Assembly: GCF_014905175.1 (NCBI RefSeq)
Contig: NC_057793.1
Coordinates: 14,856,869-14,920,868, forward strand
Origin: Aphidius gifuensis
Lineage: Eukaryota > Arthropoda > Insecta > Hymenoptera > Braconidae
Length of the DNA stretch: 64,000 bases
Direction of reading: 5' to 3'
Positions 19,573 to 30,482 of the stretch are shown here, in pieces. Positions within the stretch are counted from its first letter, which is position 1. Each line of letters starts with the position of its first letter. The translations under genes were made by a program, and so were the position numbers. Under the pieces are notes generated by a model that was not told the DNA's origin, did no database searches, and was given only the letters and a program-made list of their open reading frames with translations.

Positions 19573-19768
19573 GTATATATTCTCGTGCACAGAGACTAAG
19601 CATCACTCATCGTTCAGTCCATCAGCTGTAGTGCGCCCAGTCTTCGAAACCAACAAGTAAGTTTTATCATATATTTATAAATTTTTATTAACTTATTGAT
19701 ATTATCATTGTTTTTTAAATTATTTTGTTAACTAAAAAATAACTTTTCCATTTACAGATATCAAAAAA
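19573..19768 (+). promoter_or_regulatory. TATA promoter and 5'-UTR intron of MAFAK gene (element D)
   Basis: TATATATTC lies at 19574 and TCAGTCCATCAG at 19614. The donor AACAAGTAAGTTT has its GT at 19657, and the acceptor TTCCATTTACAG ends at 19757. This gives a 101-nt intron, with the ATG at 19769. The consensus quality of both splice sites and the recurrence in A make it convincing. Confidence 0.65.
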
Positions 19769-20113
19769 ATGGGTTTTGCAAAAGCAAAAAAACTTCAGAA
19801 ACCTAACCAACGCAAATCATTGAAAGATTTGAAGAGAAAAGTAGTTTATAAAATTACTAAAGTAGCGAGATTTCCAACATCAAAGTATGGTCCAGCGCTA
19901 ACAGTTGAAATCGAGAATGAAAATTATGCATATATACCAAAAAGATTTGCTACACATTTCAATCAAGATGATGAAGAATTGAAGGAGCTAGAAAATGCTG
20001 TCAAGAAAGGAACACTAACCATGGTTCTCGATGGTGAAAATAATCAAGATGTAAATTTAGATGATAGTACATATAATCTACGTGATTTCGATAATGATAA
20101 TGAGGAAATGTGA
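19769..20113 (+). CDS. Small conserved Polinton protein, MAFAK family, intact (element D)
   Basis: 114 residues starting MGFAKAKKLQKPNQRKSLKD. It keeps YKITKVARF, KYGPALTVEI, YAYIPKRFA and the acidic tail. Basic N-terminus, beta-rich centre. Function unknown. It converges on the MCP relic that ends at 20191. Confidence 0.7.
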   Translation: MGFAKAKKLQKPNQRKSLKDLKRKVVYKITKVARFPTSKYGPALTVEIENENYAYIPKRFATHFNQDDEELKELENAVKKGTLTMVLDGENNQDVNLDDSTYNLRDFDNDNEEM

Positions 20114-20190
20114 ATAAATAAATAAATACACTAAATCAAATTATTTTCGTTTGTTTTTTTATTTAATTAAAACCATTAGTTACAATTAAT

Positions 20191-21439
20191 TTATGTTAAT
20201 TTATGTACTATTCCACTTATTGGTCTATATTCAATTATTTTATCATGTAAAATTGGGCAATATGCTGTCGTTCCTTGAGGAAAGTTTTCTTTCGATTCAA
20301 ATTCTAAACGTACATCTACAGCACCAATCTTTAAAAACTGATTTTGTTTATACAATCAATAACAATTAATGGAAATTTTGTAATAAAACTATCTTTTGTT
20401 ACTAAATCTATTTTTGAACCATAGTAAGACTCTGCAAAATTAGCATACATATCGTATAATAAAGCAAATTGATTTTTTTCAATATCAAGATTCAAATTCC
20501 CATATGGAAAAATATGAGAATTAAGATAAAGTTTAACATTTGTTATTTTACAATGATCAAAATGTGTTACATCTCTTTTCCAATCATTCTTTCTATTTGA
20601 TTGAAAACCAAGAATAACATAACGTGGCTTTTCCAGTTGAGTTGCAGTTTTCACTGTCCATATATGATGAGTTGTTTGTGGCAGCAATGGATACTCATAT
20701 AAGTCCCAACATCTAAATCCAATAGAAATGAAAGAATCTTTTTGTATATATATTTCATTATATCAATTTTATTTTTATTTGATAACATTATATATGGTAC
20801 AAGCCATTCAATTTTTGTAAGTTTTAAATCAAATTCTGGCATATTAGGAATTGTCTCATTATCTCGTACGATCGCATTAATATTTGAACGTGATCGGATC
20901 ATAATGAGTTCATGTTTCGCATTGACAATTATTTTTTGATAATCTTCAGCAAAGCCAAAAATCATATTTAATGGAACGCATATATCAAAATATCCATCAT
21001 CATTTATTAATTTCATACCAATTTGATTTATCCATCCTGCATTTTCATAATTGATTCTTGAACTTAATGATAAATAATTTTTCATTGTGGATGTTATACC
21101 AACATTCTTTGATTTATCAATTAAAACTCCATTCAATTCATAATGCATTTCATCAAACAAAAAACACATAGCATTATTTACTAACGTTAAAGAAAAAATA
21201 TGGGCAAGTGGATCTTCTGCATTTGCAGCAGCATGTTGTTGCGTTAATTGTCCACTCATACGTATATAGCTTTTTGATGGTAGAACAAACAAGTCTTGAT
21301 TCTGTATTGATATTCTTATTTCATCACTATTATCGAAACTGGTTGATCCGAATGACTGATGAGCATGTAGCTCATAGTTGGATATTTCATTGTTAAATTG
21401 AACTGGTGCGTTTATATCGAAAATATTTTCATCACTCAT
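20191..21439 (-). pseudogene. Major capsid protein, frameshifted (element D)
   Basis: It starts MSDENIFDINAPVQFNN and is open for about 230 residues. A two-base expansion of a TA run near 20750 shifts the frame within KYIQKDPVISIGF-like sequence. The frame is recovered at 20331-20687 (IWTVKTATQLEKPRYVI and on). A further shift near 20335 precedes the C-terminal IEYKPISGIVHKLT, which ends at 20191. Gene order and orientation mirror A. Confidence 0.8.
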
Positions 21440-21472
21440 TTTGACGTGTGAAACAATTGAGACAAGTTATAT

Positions 21473-21652
21473 TTATCCAATTAAAGTTCCAAAATTTTTT
21501 TTTACTTTTAGACCTAGACATTGCAGGTAATTTATATTCTGAGGTGTCAACTTCTTGACTGCTCGATTCAGACTGACTGGAGGTGTCCATGATGTGCTGC
21601 TTTTATACGATGCTCCACGTTTTATAGTGCGTGAATTGAAGCAAATTCCCAT
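21473..21652 (-). CDS. Conserved 59-residue Polinton protein (element D)
   Basis: Intact MGICFNSRTIKRG frame between the MCP and penton genes, almost identical to the B and C copies. Confidence 0.65.
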   Translation of the reverse strand: MGICFNSRTIKRGASYKSSTSWTPPVSLNRAVKKLTPQNINYLQCLGLKVKKNFGTLIG

Positions 21653-21654
21653 TC

Positions 21655-22327
21655 CTATGATTTTACGTGTTACGTAATGGTTATTGTTTCACCACGGAAA
21701 TTTACTAATTTTCCGTTTTGATCAACAATTTTTAATTGTAAATGATCAATGGTTTCAACAGTAATTGGTAAATAAATTGGATTAGCTGGTACTTCAATTA
21801 TTTTATAACCAGGTGGTACAGCGGGAAAAAAAATTATATATTGTATGAACTTTTTGTTGATTCACGTAAGCTCCTGTTGTAATGTTGCACTTGATTCTTA
21901 ATGTATTCACTTTAAAAATATTAATCGGGTAATCTGATTCATGTTTCATATGAGTCCTTAATACTCTCGGTTTAAATCCCAGTAAATGTGCTGGTGAATT
22001 TGGTATTACAAAGTTAATGTCTCTTTCAGTTGTAATATATGAATGTAGAGTATTTTTATCATATGTAATTTTGATTTTATAATCTTCTAAGTAAGCAGCT
22101 AGATCATCTATTTCATAACTTCCTGTTGGAATTATAATTTTATCATAACTGTTCAAATATGAAATCATATTATTTTCATGATCGATATTTGCTAATGAAT
22201 TAAATGATAAAAATGAAATAAGTGCTAATGAATAATTTTTTTCACTTGATAATTGTATGGGTGGAAAGTCATCAGTTTCTCAGACTGAAGATTTACCGGT
22301 GAGAGTTAAAGTCAACGTTTCGTTTAT
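21655..22327 (-). pseudogene. Penton-like gene, start lost and frameshifted (element D)
   Basis: Nearly identical to fragment B. The start codon is changed to ATA (22325-22327), the 8-T tract near 21828 shifts the frame, and the TAA before HVKS (near 21673) is present. Unlike B, the region around HLLGFKPRVL (near 21965) is undamaged. Confidence 0.8.
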
Positions 22328-22375
22328 TGTCAAGGTCGATAAACAACTGATTAGAAATTTTGTTTTCTTCCGCTT

Positions 22376-22738
22376 TTATAGTTTCCCTGTGAGAAATGCG
22401 AGACATGAATGTCCACAATTATACGTATTCCAATCTTGATAACGTGTATGATTATAATTGATGCTACCAACATTAAGATAACTGACAAGATCTTTCGGTG
22501 GTTGTAAGTTGCCAAAACTATCAAAGTATATTGCTGAATTTTTATTGAGTTTTTTATATGCTACCCAATGTGTTCCAGGATTCCTCTTATCATCTAAATT
22601 GATGATTCCACACTCTTGTTTCCAAGGTCCATCTTTTGGCATATCATTTCGCATAAAAACTCCACGGAAATTAGCAATTTTTGATTGTTTAGCAAATTTT
22701 GATAAATCACCGTCAGTTAAAGCTCTTTGTGGTAGCAT
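22376..22738 (-). CDS. Adenain-like maturation protease, intact (element D)
   Basis: 120 residues, MLPQRALTDGDLSKF, with GTHWVAY, YFDSFG, YQDWN and YNCGHSC. The ATG overlaps the core-gene TGA by one base (TGATG). Tail SCLAFLTGKL. Confidence 0.85.
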   Translation of the reverse strand: MLPQRALTDGDLSKFAKQSKIANFRGVFMRNDMPKDGPWKQECGIINLDDKRNPGTHWVAYKKLNKNSAIYFDSFGNLQPPKDLVSYLNVGSINYNHTRYQDWNTYNCGHSCLAFLTGKL

Positions 22739-23647
22739 CAATTGAAGTTTTTTAGAGAGAGATAAAGTCCCATACCGCTTTTATGTGGTGTTAAATAAAG
22801 TCCTTTTCCTATGGCAATCGATTCCATCATTTTATTATGTCGCTTATTTTCATTTAATTGTTCTTTACTTGTCTTTACTGCATTGATAGCTTTGACAACA
22901 CCAGATGCTCCACCAACTAACCCACCCAATGCTGATATAGCTGAGAAAATCGGGATTAAAAGTGGTAGTGCACCACCGATATGTTTAGCAACTGGTAAAA
23001 CTCTAGGTACTGTAATAGCTTTCTTGCCACCATTTGTTTTAATAGCTGCTCTCGCACCGTTTATTGCTGATTTAATTGCAACTGATTAATTATTTGATCC
23101 CTTCATTGCTTTTTTTGCTGCTTGTATGATTTTCGAAAATAATATTTTCTTAATATTCTTCTTTTTAACAGTGCGATTTTTATTTTTCATCAATTTTCCA
23201 CCGGTCTTCTTTTTTGTTTTTTCATTTTTGAGCGAAGTTGGAAGTTTTCTTTTCGTACATTTCTTTTTTTCATTAAAACAACCCATACCAAATTTTGATT
23301 TTATTTTCATTGCTCCAGTAACGAATGTAGCTGCTCTCACTTAAACTTGCGTCTTTAGAAAAAATACGTTTAGCTGCTTCACGAGCTAAAATATCATCAG
23401 CTGCGTTTCTTGCCTTAATGTCGTTGCGATTTTTCGAATATGCAATATCGTGATTTTTACAGGCTGCGTTTAAAGGATTAATTCCCGGATCTCCTCTTGC
23501 TAAACGTTTTTCTAACTCGGTATTTGGTCCACAATATGAATAACCAGGCAGATGGAGTTCGAATGGTAACTTGTTGATTATTTTCTTGAGAATTCTTTTT
23601 CCACAACGTTTTTTGTTCTTTTTCTTTTTTGATGTATGCTCAATCAT
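22738..23647 (-). pseudogene. Core/PLA2-like virion protein, frameshifted (element D)
   Basis: The N-terminal 110 residues are open, with YCGPNTELEKRL and CKNHDIAYS. A 5-base loss after SLSE (near 23335) shifts the frame into the Lys-rich linker (23086-23340). A stop after GSNN and a further frame change precede the glycine-rich segment LGGLVGGASGVVKAINAV and the tail KSGMGLYL. In A and C the corresponding head has GPGT rather than GPNT. Confidence 0.8.
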
Positions 23648-23720
23648 AGCTTATAACAGACTGATTTGCTTTGGTATAAAACGGTTGAATTTATATGATT
23701 TGAGCTCAGTGCTCATCACG
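23648..23720. promoter_or_regulatory. Compact divergent promoter (element D)
   Basis: 73 bp between the core ATG (minus) and ATPase ATG (plus). One GGTATAAAACGG near 23670 serves as TATA on the plus strand. Its complement, CGTTTTATACC, is followed by CAAATCAGTCTG on the minus strand. The plus side has GAGCTCAGTGCTC as a candidate initiator. Confidence 0.6.
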
Positions 23721-24438
23721 ATGGAATACCAGAAACAAGCTCTAAAATTACCAGTTATAAACTTTGATATAATTACATCGAAAAGTGGTAATGGTTTAAA
23801 AGAGAAACGACATGGTGATTTACTACCAAATACAATAAGATTTGCGATAATTGGAGGAAGTAACTGTGGTAAAACGAACGCTTTAATGAGTTTAATTGTT
23901 GATCCAAATGGTTTACGATTTGCAAATATTTATATTTATAGTAAATCATTATACCAACCAAAATATCAATTTTTACAAAAGTTACTAGAACCACTTGAAG
24001 AAATAAATTATTATAAATTTTCAGACAACGATTAAGTTGTACCAGTTGACGAAGCAAAACCAAATTCTTTGTTTATATTTGACGACGTTGCAACTGAAAA
24101 GCAGGACAGAAAAAAAAGCATTTTTTTGTATGGAAAGGCACAAAGCTATTGATTCTTTTTATTCATGTCAATCATATGCACGAATACCAAAACATTTAGT
24201 ACGTGATAATATCAATTTTTTAATAGTCTTCCCACAAGATGATACAAATTTAAAGCATATACATCACGATCACGTTAAAATTGATATGGAGTATAGTAAA
24301 TTCCGGCAGATGTGTGTGGATTGTTGGAAAGAAAAATATTGCTTCCTGTGTATCGATAAAGATAGAGATATAGAAAAAGGGAGATACAGAAAAAATTTTG
24401 ACTGCTTTATAACTATAAATAACAAAACAATTTGTTAA
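23721..24438 (+). pseudogene. Packaging ATPase, nonsense and frameshift (element D)
   Basis: It starts MEYQKQALKLP. Walker A GGSNCGKTNA and Walker B-like LFIFDDVAT are both intact. A TAA replaces the Gln codon at 24033-24035 (DND-stop). A second lesion near 24095-24125, before the ERHKAIDSF segment, shifts the frame. The C-terminal CQSYARIPKHL block to the end is open. Confidence 0.85.
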
Positions 24439-24475
24439 ATTTCCTCAGTTAATTGTAAAATCGCAAAGGATCAAC

Positions 24476-25465
24476 ATGCCTCTTTGTGAGCAAGAACTAG
24501 TTGATGAAACAAAATTTTTAAGTGAAATTGAAAAAGTACAAGACGTTATTCGTAAAAAATATCAATTGATAAAATTAGGGAAAGAAAATTTATCAGAAGT
24601 TGCGAATGAATATCTTAAACCTGTTGTCACACCGCTCAACAAATTAGCTGCACAACTGCCAACAACAACAACGATCAACAAAAAATCATTAATTGATGAT
24701 AAATCATTTCCGGATAAAAAAAATACGAATGATGAAAAAAATATTTCAACACATGAGGACAATTATAGTACTTCTGATATTGAAGAATCAGTTTATGAAC
24801 AAGAAGGTGAATATGATACTGCTGATGAAGGTGAAACATTTGTGGAAGAATCAAATAAAGATTTAATAGATGATTACTTAGGAAAAATCAATAGTATACA
24901 GTGGGATAAAGATTATGGTGTAAAAAAAGTGAAATCTGATTACAAAATTGGAAATGCAAAAATATTCTTTAACGATGATGAATTAAATATTTTTGATACA
25001 TCTTACAAAATAACACCAGGATTAATGGAATTATTATTTATGAAGTCACCAGACAGAAGAACTATTACTGATATTGATGAAAAAAATTATAATGAAATTA
25101 TTAATAATACAAACGCACATCATCAATATCATAGATCTAATATGCCAATAAAAAATTCAGCATCTCGAAAATACATTGATTTTATTGCACCTCATAAGAA
25201 TAATGATAATGAGCATTATGGTACTGGATTATTACCAACGATTATGACTCTTAGAAAAAATAATCCAAGTAGAGTCAATTATATCTATTGGGACGATCCA
25301 AATGAACTTGTTGATCGATTACGATTATTAGTAGCATCAAGAGCAGCTGGTAATCCGAATCATGATAATAAGATCATGTCAATTATTGAAGAGTTGAGAG
25401 AATGTGGATTAATATATGAATATAAAAAATCAGTCTGTATACATCCGTCAGTGAACTATGACTGA
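24476..25465 (+). CDS. Polinton-associated protein of unknown function, complete (element D)
   Basis: 329 residues starting MPLCEQELVDETKFL. A helical N-terminus is followed by an acidic Ser/Thr/Glu-rich linker (about 85-145), then QWDKDYGVKK, an ITPGLMELLFMKSPD block, HHQYHRSNMPIKNSASRKY, and a C-terminal YWDDPNELVDRLRLL...ASRAAGNPNHDNKI region. That last part resembles a short helical segment often found just before Polinton integrases. No enzyme motif is recognised. It overlaps the integrase start by 8 nt (ATGACTGA). Confidence 0.8.
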   Translation: MPLCEQELVDETKFLSEIEKVQDVIRKKYQLIKLGKENLSEVANEYLKPVVTPLNKLAAQLPTTTTINKKSLIDDKSFPDKKNTNDEKNISTHEDNYSTSDIEESVYEQEGEYDTADEGETFVEESNKDLIDDYLGKINSIQWDKDYGVKKVKSDYKIGNAKIFFNDDELNIFDTSYKITPGLMELLFMKSPDRRTITDIDEKNYNEIINNTNAHHQYHRSNMPIKNSASRKYIDFIAPHKNNDNEHYGTGLLPTIMTLRKNNPSRVNYIYWDDPNELVDRLRLLVASRAAGNPNHDNKIMSIIEELRECGLIYEYKKSVCIHPSVNYD

Positions 25466-26370
25466 TTATAAAAGAGACGTTGTGCGTGAGTTACACGCTC
25501 CAGCAAGAAAAAATTTTGTACGACGTAAAGTTGATATCCGTGATAAGGATGAAACGTGGCAAGCTGATCTTGTTGAAATGATTGAACATTCAAAGATCAA
25601 TTCTGGATATAATTATATTTTAACAGTCATTGATATTTTCTGATATCAGCTGGGCTGTTGGACTCAAAAATAAAACTGGAAAAGCGGTAACAGCAGCAAT
25701 GGAATCAATATTCAAAACAGGTCGAATATGCAAAAATCTTCATGTGGATCAAGGAAAAGAATTTTATAATTCAACATTCAAAACAATGTTAAAAAAATAT
25801 AATGTTCATATGTATTCAACATTTACTCATTTAAAAGCATCAATAGTTGAACGATTCAATAGAACACTAAAAAACAAAATGTTTTTTGAATTTAGCATGC
25901 AAGGAAATTATAAATGGTTGAAATTGCTGCCAGAATTAATTAAAAAATATAATACAAAACATCGCACAATGAAAATGAAACCAGTTGAAGTTGTTGGTAA
26001 AAATATTAAAATATTAAAACAAACTGTATTTAAAAGTTTAAATCATTGTCATGTTAAAATCAAATTTAAATTCAATCAACATGTAAGAATAAGTAAATAT
26101 AAGCATGTCTTTGATAAAGGATATAAACCAAATTGGACAAACGAAATATTCACAATTACTAAAATTGATAAAACATCACCTGTAACGTATAAGCTTAAAG
26201 ACTATCAAGAAAATCCAATACAAGGAAGCTTTTATACTGAAGAGCTACAAAAAGTTCGACATTCTGATATTTATTTGATTGAAAAAGTTTTGAAAAGACG
26301 AGGGAATCAAATGTATGTAAAATATCTTGGATTTGACAATAGTCATAATCAATGGATAGATAATCAATAA
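25458..26370 (+). pseudogene. Retroviral-type integrase with chromodomain, one frameshift (element D)
   Basis: The DDE core is visible: Asp in WQADLVEM, Asp in HVDQGKEF and Glu in SIVERFNRTLK. The C-terminal part has an SH3-like stretch and a chromodomain-like ending (YLIEKVLKRRG, YVKYLGF, NQWIDN). A frameshift near 25640, after VIDIF, separates the first Asp from the rest. The family inserts the element into host DNA. It starts inside the preceding gene, and no obvious zinc-binding N-terminal domain is present. Confidence 0.85.
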
Positions 26371-26453
26371 ACTAATAAATAAAAAAAGCAATGTGTTTTT
26401 ATTTTCTAACAATTATTTTTTATTATATACATTTATACAACTTTTTATTTACA

Positions 26454-28743
26454 TTATTCATATTTTCTTTCATATATACTTTTACTCAAACTCATTCGTT
26501 CAACAGGTATATAGCCCCAAGGCAAAGTGTCAGTCTCACCAACAATTAGCTGCCGTTTATCATCTTCCCAACTCAGAGCTAATTGTTCTAGTCGTTATTT
26601 CATGTTTATAAGATCTTATGATATTCTGTGACTTTCTTAAAATAACATGATTTATTAAACAATTCTTATAGTCATCAAAAGTTATTTGTCTCACAGTTGA
26701 TCTTTTGACACCCTTTGCTCTCATATGAACACGTTTTTTTAATGAATCATTTTCATCCGCTATAACATATGAGTATAATTTACTTCGTAAACCAATGAAT
26801 TCTTTTATTATTTTTCCGTTATTTTCATCTTTCATAATACCGATAACTCTTTTATTCTTTAATGGAATTCAATATTGATTATTTTCTGGATAATCAGATG
26901 TATCAAATTTATCAGGGTTATTACGGATTAAATCATAAGGATTATGACTGAATATATGGTAAACAGCAGAATCAGTATCACCATATAAATACTTGACTTT
27001 ATCTCCATATTTTGGTTTTATGAAACTGTAATGAAAATCATACATATATGTTTTTGACATTTCCAAAATAGAAAATCCAAGATGAATTGGTTAATCAAAA
27101 AGTATACTTGTTGGTTTCATCTCAATTATAACAAGATCATCAATGATTAAGTGACTGTGAAAGTTTGGCTTTGATATATAAAATCTTGCTCCACCTCTAC
27201 CACCATATTTTTGTACAAGTTTTATCGATTTACGAGTTCTTACAGACTCAAAAGTTTTACCATAAATTGCATTGATAAATAATTTTCTAAGATCTTTTTC
27301 AAATGCACTACGGGCTTTCTTTCGTAACTCTGTATTAAGATCAATATAAGATTGAAGCCATGAACTTTGTTGAAATTTCAAAACACGATGAACTTTAGTA
27401 ATAATCATCCCTAAAGAACAATATTGTTTCAAGTTCCTATAATGAATAACATAATTTTTTTTATTGTCTAGAGTTGCCAGTAGTTTTGGAGTTTTACTGG
27501 TTTCTAGAGGTGGTTTTTCGCGTACTGGTGCTAAAGAAAAATCTTTATGATGATGATGCAAACTTGCAGGATAATCTAAATCAACTTCAAGAATGTATCC
27601 ATATTTTGAATTATCAGCAGTTGAATTTAATATTGAAATATCAAAGTTATCAATCCATTCAAATTTACAAGTTGGAAGATATTCTCTCATTGCTGCTCCA
27701 TACATATTATTTAAATCAAGGTACATTAAAAATGACTCTTCTTCCTCAGGATTATATTCACTGCCCATATATCGATTATTTGCTTTTCCATATCGATTTG
27801 AGACTTGTGATAAACCACCTCTTATACCTTGCTCAATAAACAACATCATTTCAGGATCTGTTAACAATTCCAATTCAATCTGAGTATATCTCAACATTGC
27901 ACTGAAACTAAGTCCAGGTAGTGTATAATAATGTGCTGGATCTAACTTATATGTATTCAAACAATCAGCTCTGAAGCTTTCAAAAACATCAGCTAAAAGA
28001 GCAACATCAGTCTGTAAATATAAATCAGAATATTCTCGCAAGGTTTTTATGTTAAACATTTGCCAAACATTTAGAGCATGTGCATATGCTTTATCTGAAA
28101 TATTTTCTTCATTCAATTTCGAATAAAATTGTTCTTTCGATGGAAGTGTTGTGTCATCAAATTTTTCCCATTTATCAAGATACGGAAATACTCCCTTCTT
28201 TGTAATTAAATTGAATTCATCATCATTTTTACAGAGGCTTCTTGTTATTGATTTTTTATTATCATCTAAATTATTTGATAATGAATCTATGGAACTAGCC
28301 ATAAATCTATATGAATCGATGAATCTCAATTTAATTCTAGTACCCTTGACACATTTTGTAAATGAAATATATCTTTCTTTATTGATTCCAAGTATATCAA
28401 TTTTACCTTTAAACTGGTTTTTTAATTTTTTGATGATAAAATGTGCATCATAGCCTGTGAGGTTATGAAATACTACTGGGATAATACATGATTCTTGATA
28501 ATTAATATTGCATATTTGATGGGCGGCACCTCGGTATTCTGAAGTCCAGTGCGAGTGATCACGTACTTTAACGTCATTTTTCATGAAATTTTTGTCACAA
28601 ATATAACATTTTTTAGCATTCAAAAATTGTAATTCTTCATCTCGTGTAAGAGACATTGGTTTAATATCATCTATTATTTTATTAGCTTGATGAGCAATTT
28701 GTTCAAGCTCTGTAATAAACCATTCAATTGAATTTTTACGTCT
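26454..28743 (-). pseudogene. Protein-primed family B DNA polymerase, N-terminally truncated (element D)
   Basis: From about 28743 the frame is open through an HNH-like Cys/His cluster (CYICDK, DHSH, HQICN), exonuclease motifs (HNLTGYDAHFI; YLQTDVALLADVF), polymerase motif A (MYLDLNNMYG), motif B-like KLFINAIYGKT and motif C YGDTDS. In-frame stops lie at about 27092 (after ILFD) and 26867 (after NNQY), and a frameshift lies near 26590. The C-terminus ends at 26454. The N-terminal half, including exonuclease motif I and any primer domain, is replaced by the satellite array at 28742. Confidence 0.85.
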
Positions 28744-30345
28744 GGTGAAAATCTAAGGATAAAAGAAAATACGTCACAATTGCTTAAAAACATTTCAAAA
28801 ATATTCAAGGATGGCTGAAATATTAATGGATTACTAAAATTTCGGAGGTTATGTTACTTTTTTAGAGAAATAATGATCTGGTGCAAAAAATATTATTGTC
28901 AAACGATAGCTGGTGAAAATCTAAGGATAATTAATTAAAAACATGTCAAAAATATTCAAGGATGGTTGAGATATTAATGGATTACTAAAATTTTGGAGGT
29001 TATGTTACTTTTTTGAAGAAATAATGATCTGGTGCAAAAAATATTGATGTCAAACGATAGCTGGTGAAAATCTAAGGATAATTGCTTGAAAACATTTCGA
29101 AAATATTCAAGAATGGCAAAGATATTAATGGATTACTAAAATTTTTAAGGTTATGTTATTTTTTAGAGAAATAATGACCTGGTGCAAAAAATATTGATGT
29201 CGAATGATAGCTGGTGAAAATCTAAGGATAAATGCAAATACATCACAATTGCTTAAAAACATTTCAAAAATATTCAAGGATGGCTGAAATATTAATGGAT
29301 TACTAAAATTTCGGAAGTTATGTTACTTTTTTAGAGAAATAATGATCTGGTGCAAAAAATATTATTGTCAAACGATAGCTGGTGAAAATCTAAGGATAAT
29401 TAATTAAAAACATGTCAAAAATATTCAAGGATGGTTGAGATATTAATGGATTACTAAAATTTTGGAGGTTATGTTACTTTGTTGAAGAAATAATGATCTG
29501 GTGCAAAAAATATTGATGTCAAACGATAGCTGGTGAAAATCTAAGGATAATTGCTTGAAAACATTTCAAAAATATTCAAGAATGGCAAAGATATTAATGG
29601 ATTACTAAAATTTTGAAGGTTATGTTATTTTTTAGAGAAATAATGACCTGGTGCAAAAAAAATTGATGTCAAATGATAGCTGGTGAAAATCTAAGGCTAA
29701 TTGATTAAAAACATTTCAAAAATATTCAAGGATGGCGAAGATATTAATGGATTACTAAAATTTTGGAGGTTATGTTACTTTTTTAAAGAAATAATGACCT
29801 GGTGCAAAAAATATTAATGTCAAACGATAGCTGGTGAAAATCTAAGGATAATTGCTTGGAAACATTTCAAAAATATTCAAGAATGGCAAAGATATTAATG
29901 GATTACTGAAATTTTGAAGGTTATGTCATTTTTTAGAGAAATAATGACCTGGTGCAAAAAATATTGATGTCAAATGATAGCTGGTGAAAATCTAAGGATA
30001 ATTGATTAAAAACATTTCAAAAATATTCAAGGATGGCGAAGATATTAATGGATTGCTAAAATTTTGGAGGTTATGTTACTTTTTTGGAAAAATAATGACC
30101 TGGTGCTGAAAATATTAATGTCAACTGATAGCTGGTGGAAATCTAAGGATAATTGACTTAAAACATTTTAAAAATATTCAAGAATGGCAAAGATATTTAT
30201 GGATTACTAAAATTTTGATGGTTATGTTAATTTTTAGAGAAATAATGACCTGATGCAAAAAATATTGATGTCAAATGATAGCTAGTGAAAATCTAAGGAT
30301 AAAAGACTTAAAACATTTATAAAATATCCAAGGACTGCAATGAGA
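28742..30345. repeat. 150-bp satellite with 469-bp higher-order repeat
   Basis: CTGGTGAAAATCTAAGG starts units at 28742, 28910, 29061, 29211, 29379, 29530, 29680, 29831, 29981 and 30132, plus a degenerate start at 30282. Spacings are 168, 151, 150, 168, 151, 150, 151, 150, 151 and 150. The first two triplets form a 469-bp higher-order unit repeated twice. The 168-bp units carry extra bases in the AAATACATCACAATTGC region. The array abuts the truncated PolB gene. Confidence 0.9.
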
Positions 30346-30482
30346 TTGATGGAATAAGGATGATCGATGTTATTTGATGAGTCCTTGGACCTGGATGGCT
30401 GCAGTTCGGCGTCAGCACGTAGTTGAGTTTTTACTTGACTTGTGTTGGGCGCCTTTGTTGCTCGTATATATATTTGATATAC

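Noticed and set aside
28742..30345. CRISPR-like array
   Set aside because: Units of about 150 bp with no short direct repeat/unique spacer pattern; eukaryotic context; it is a satellite.
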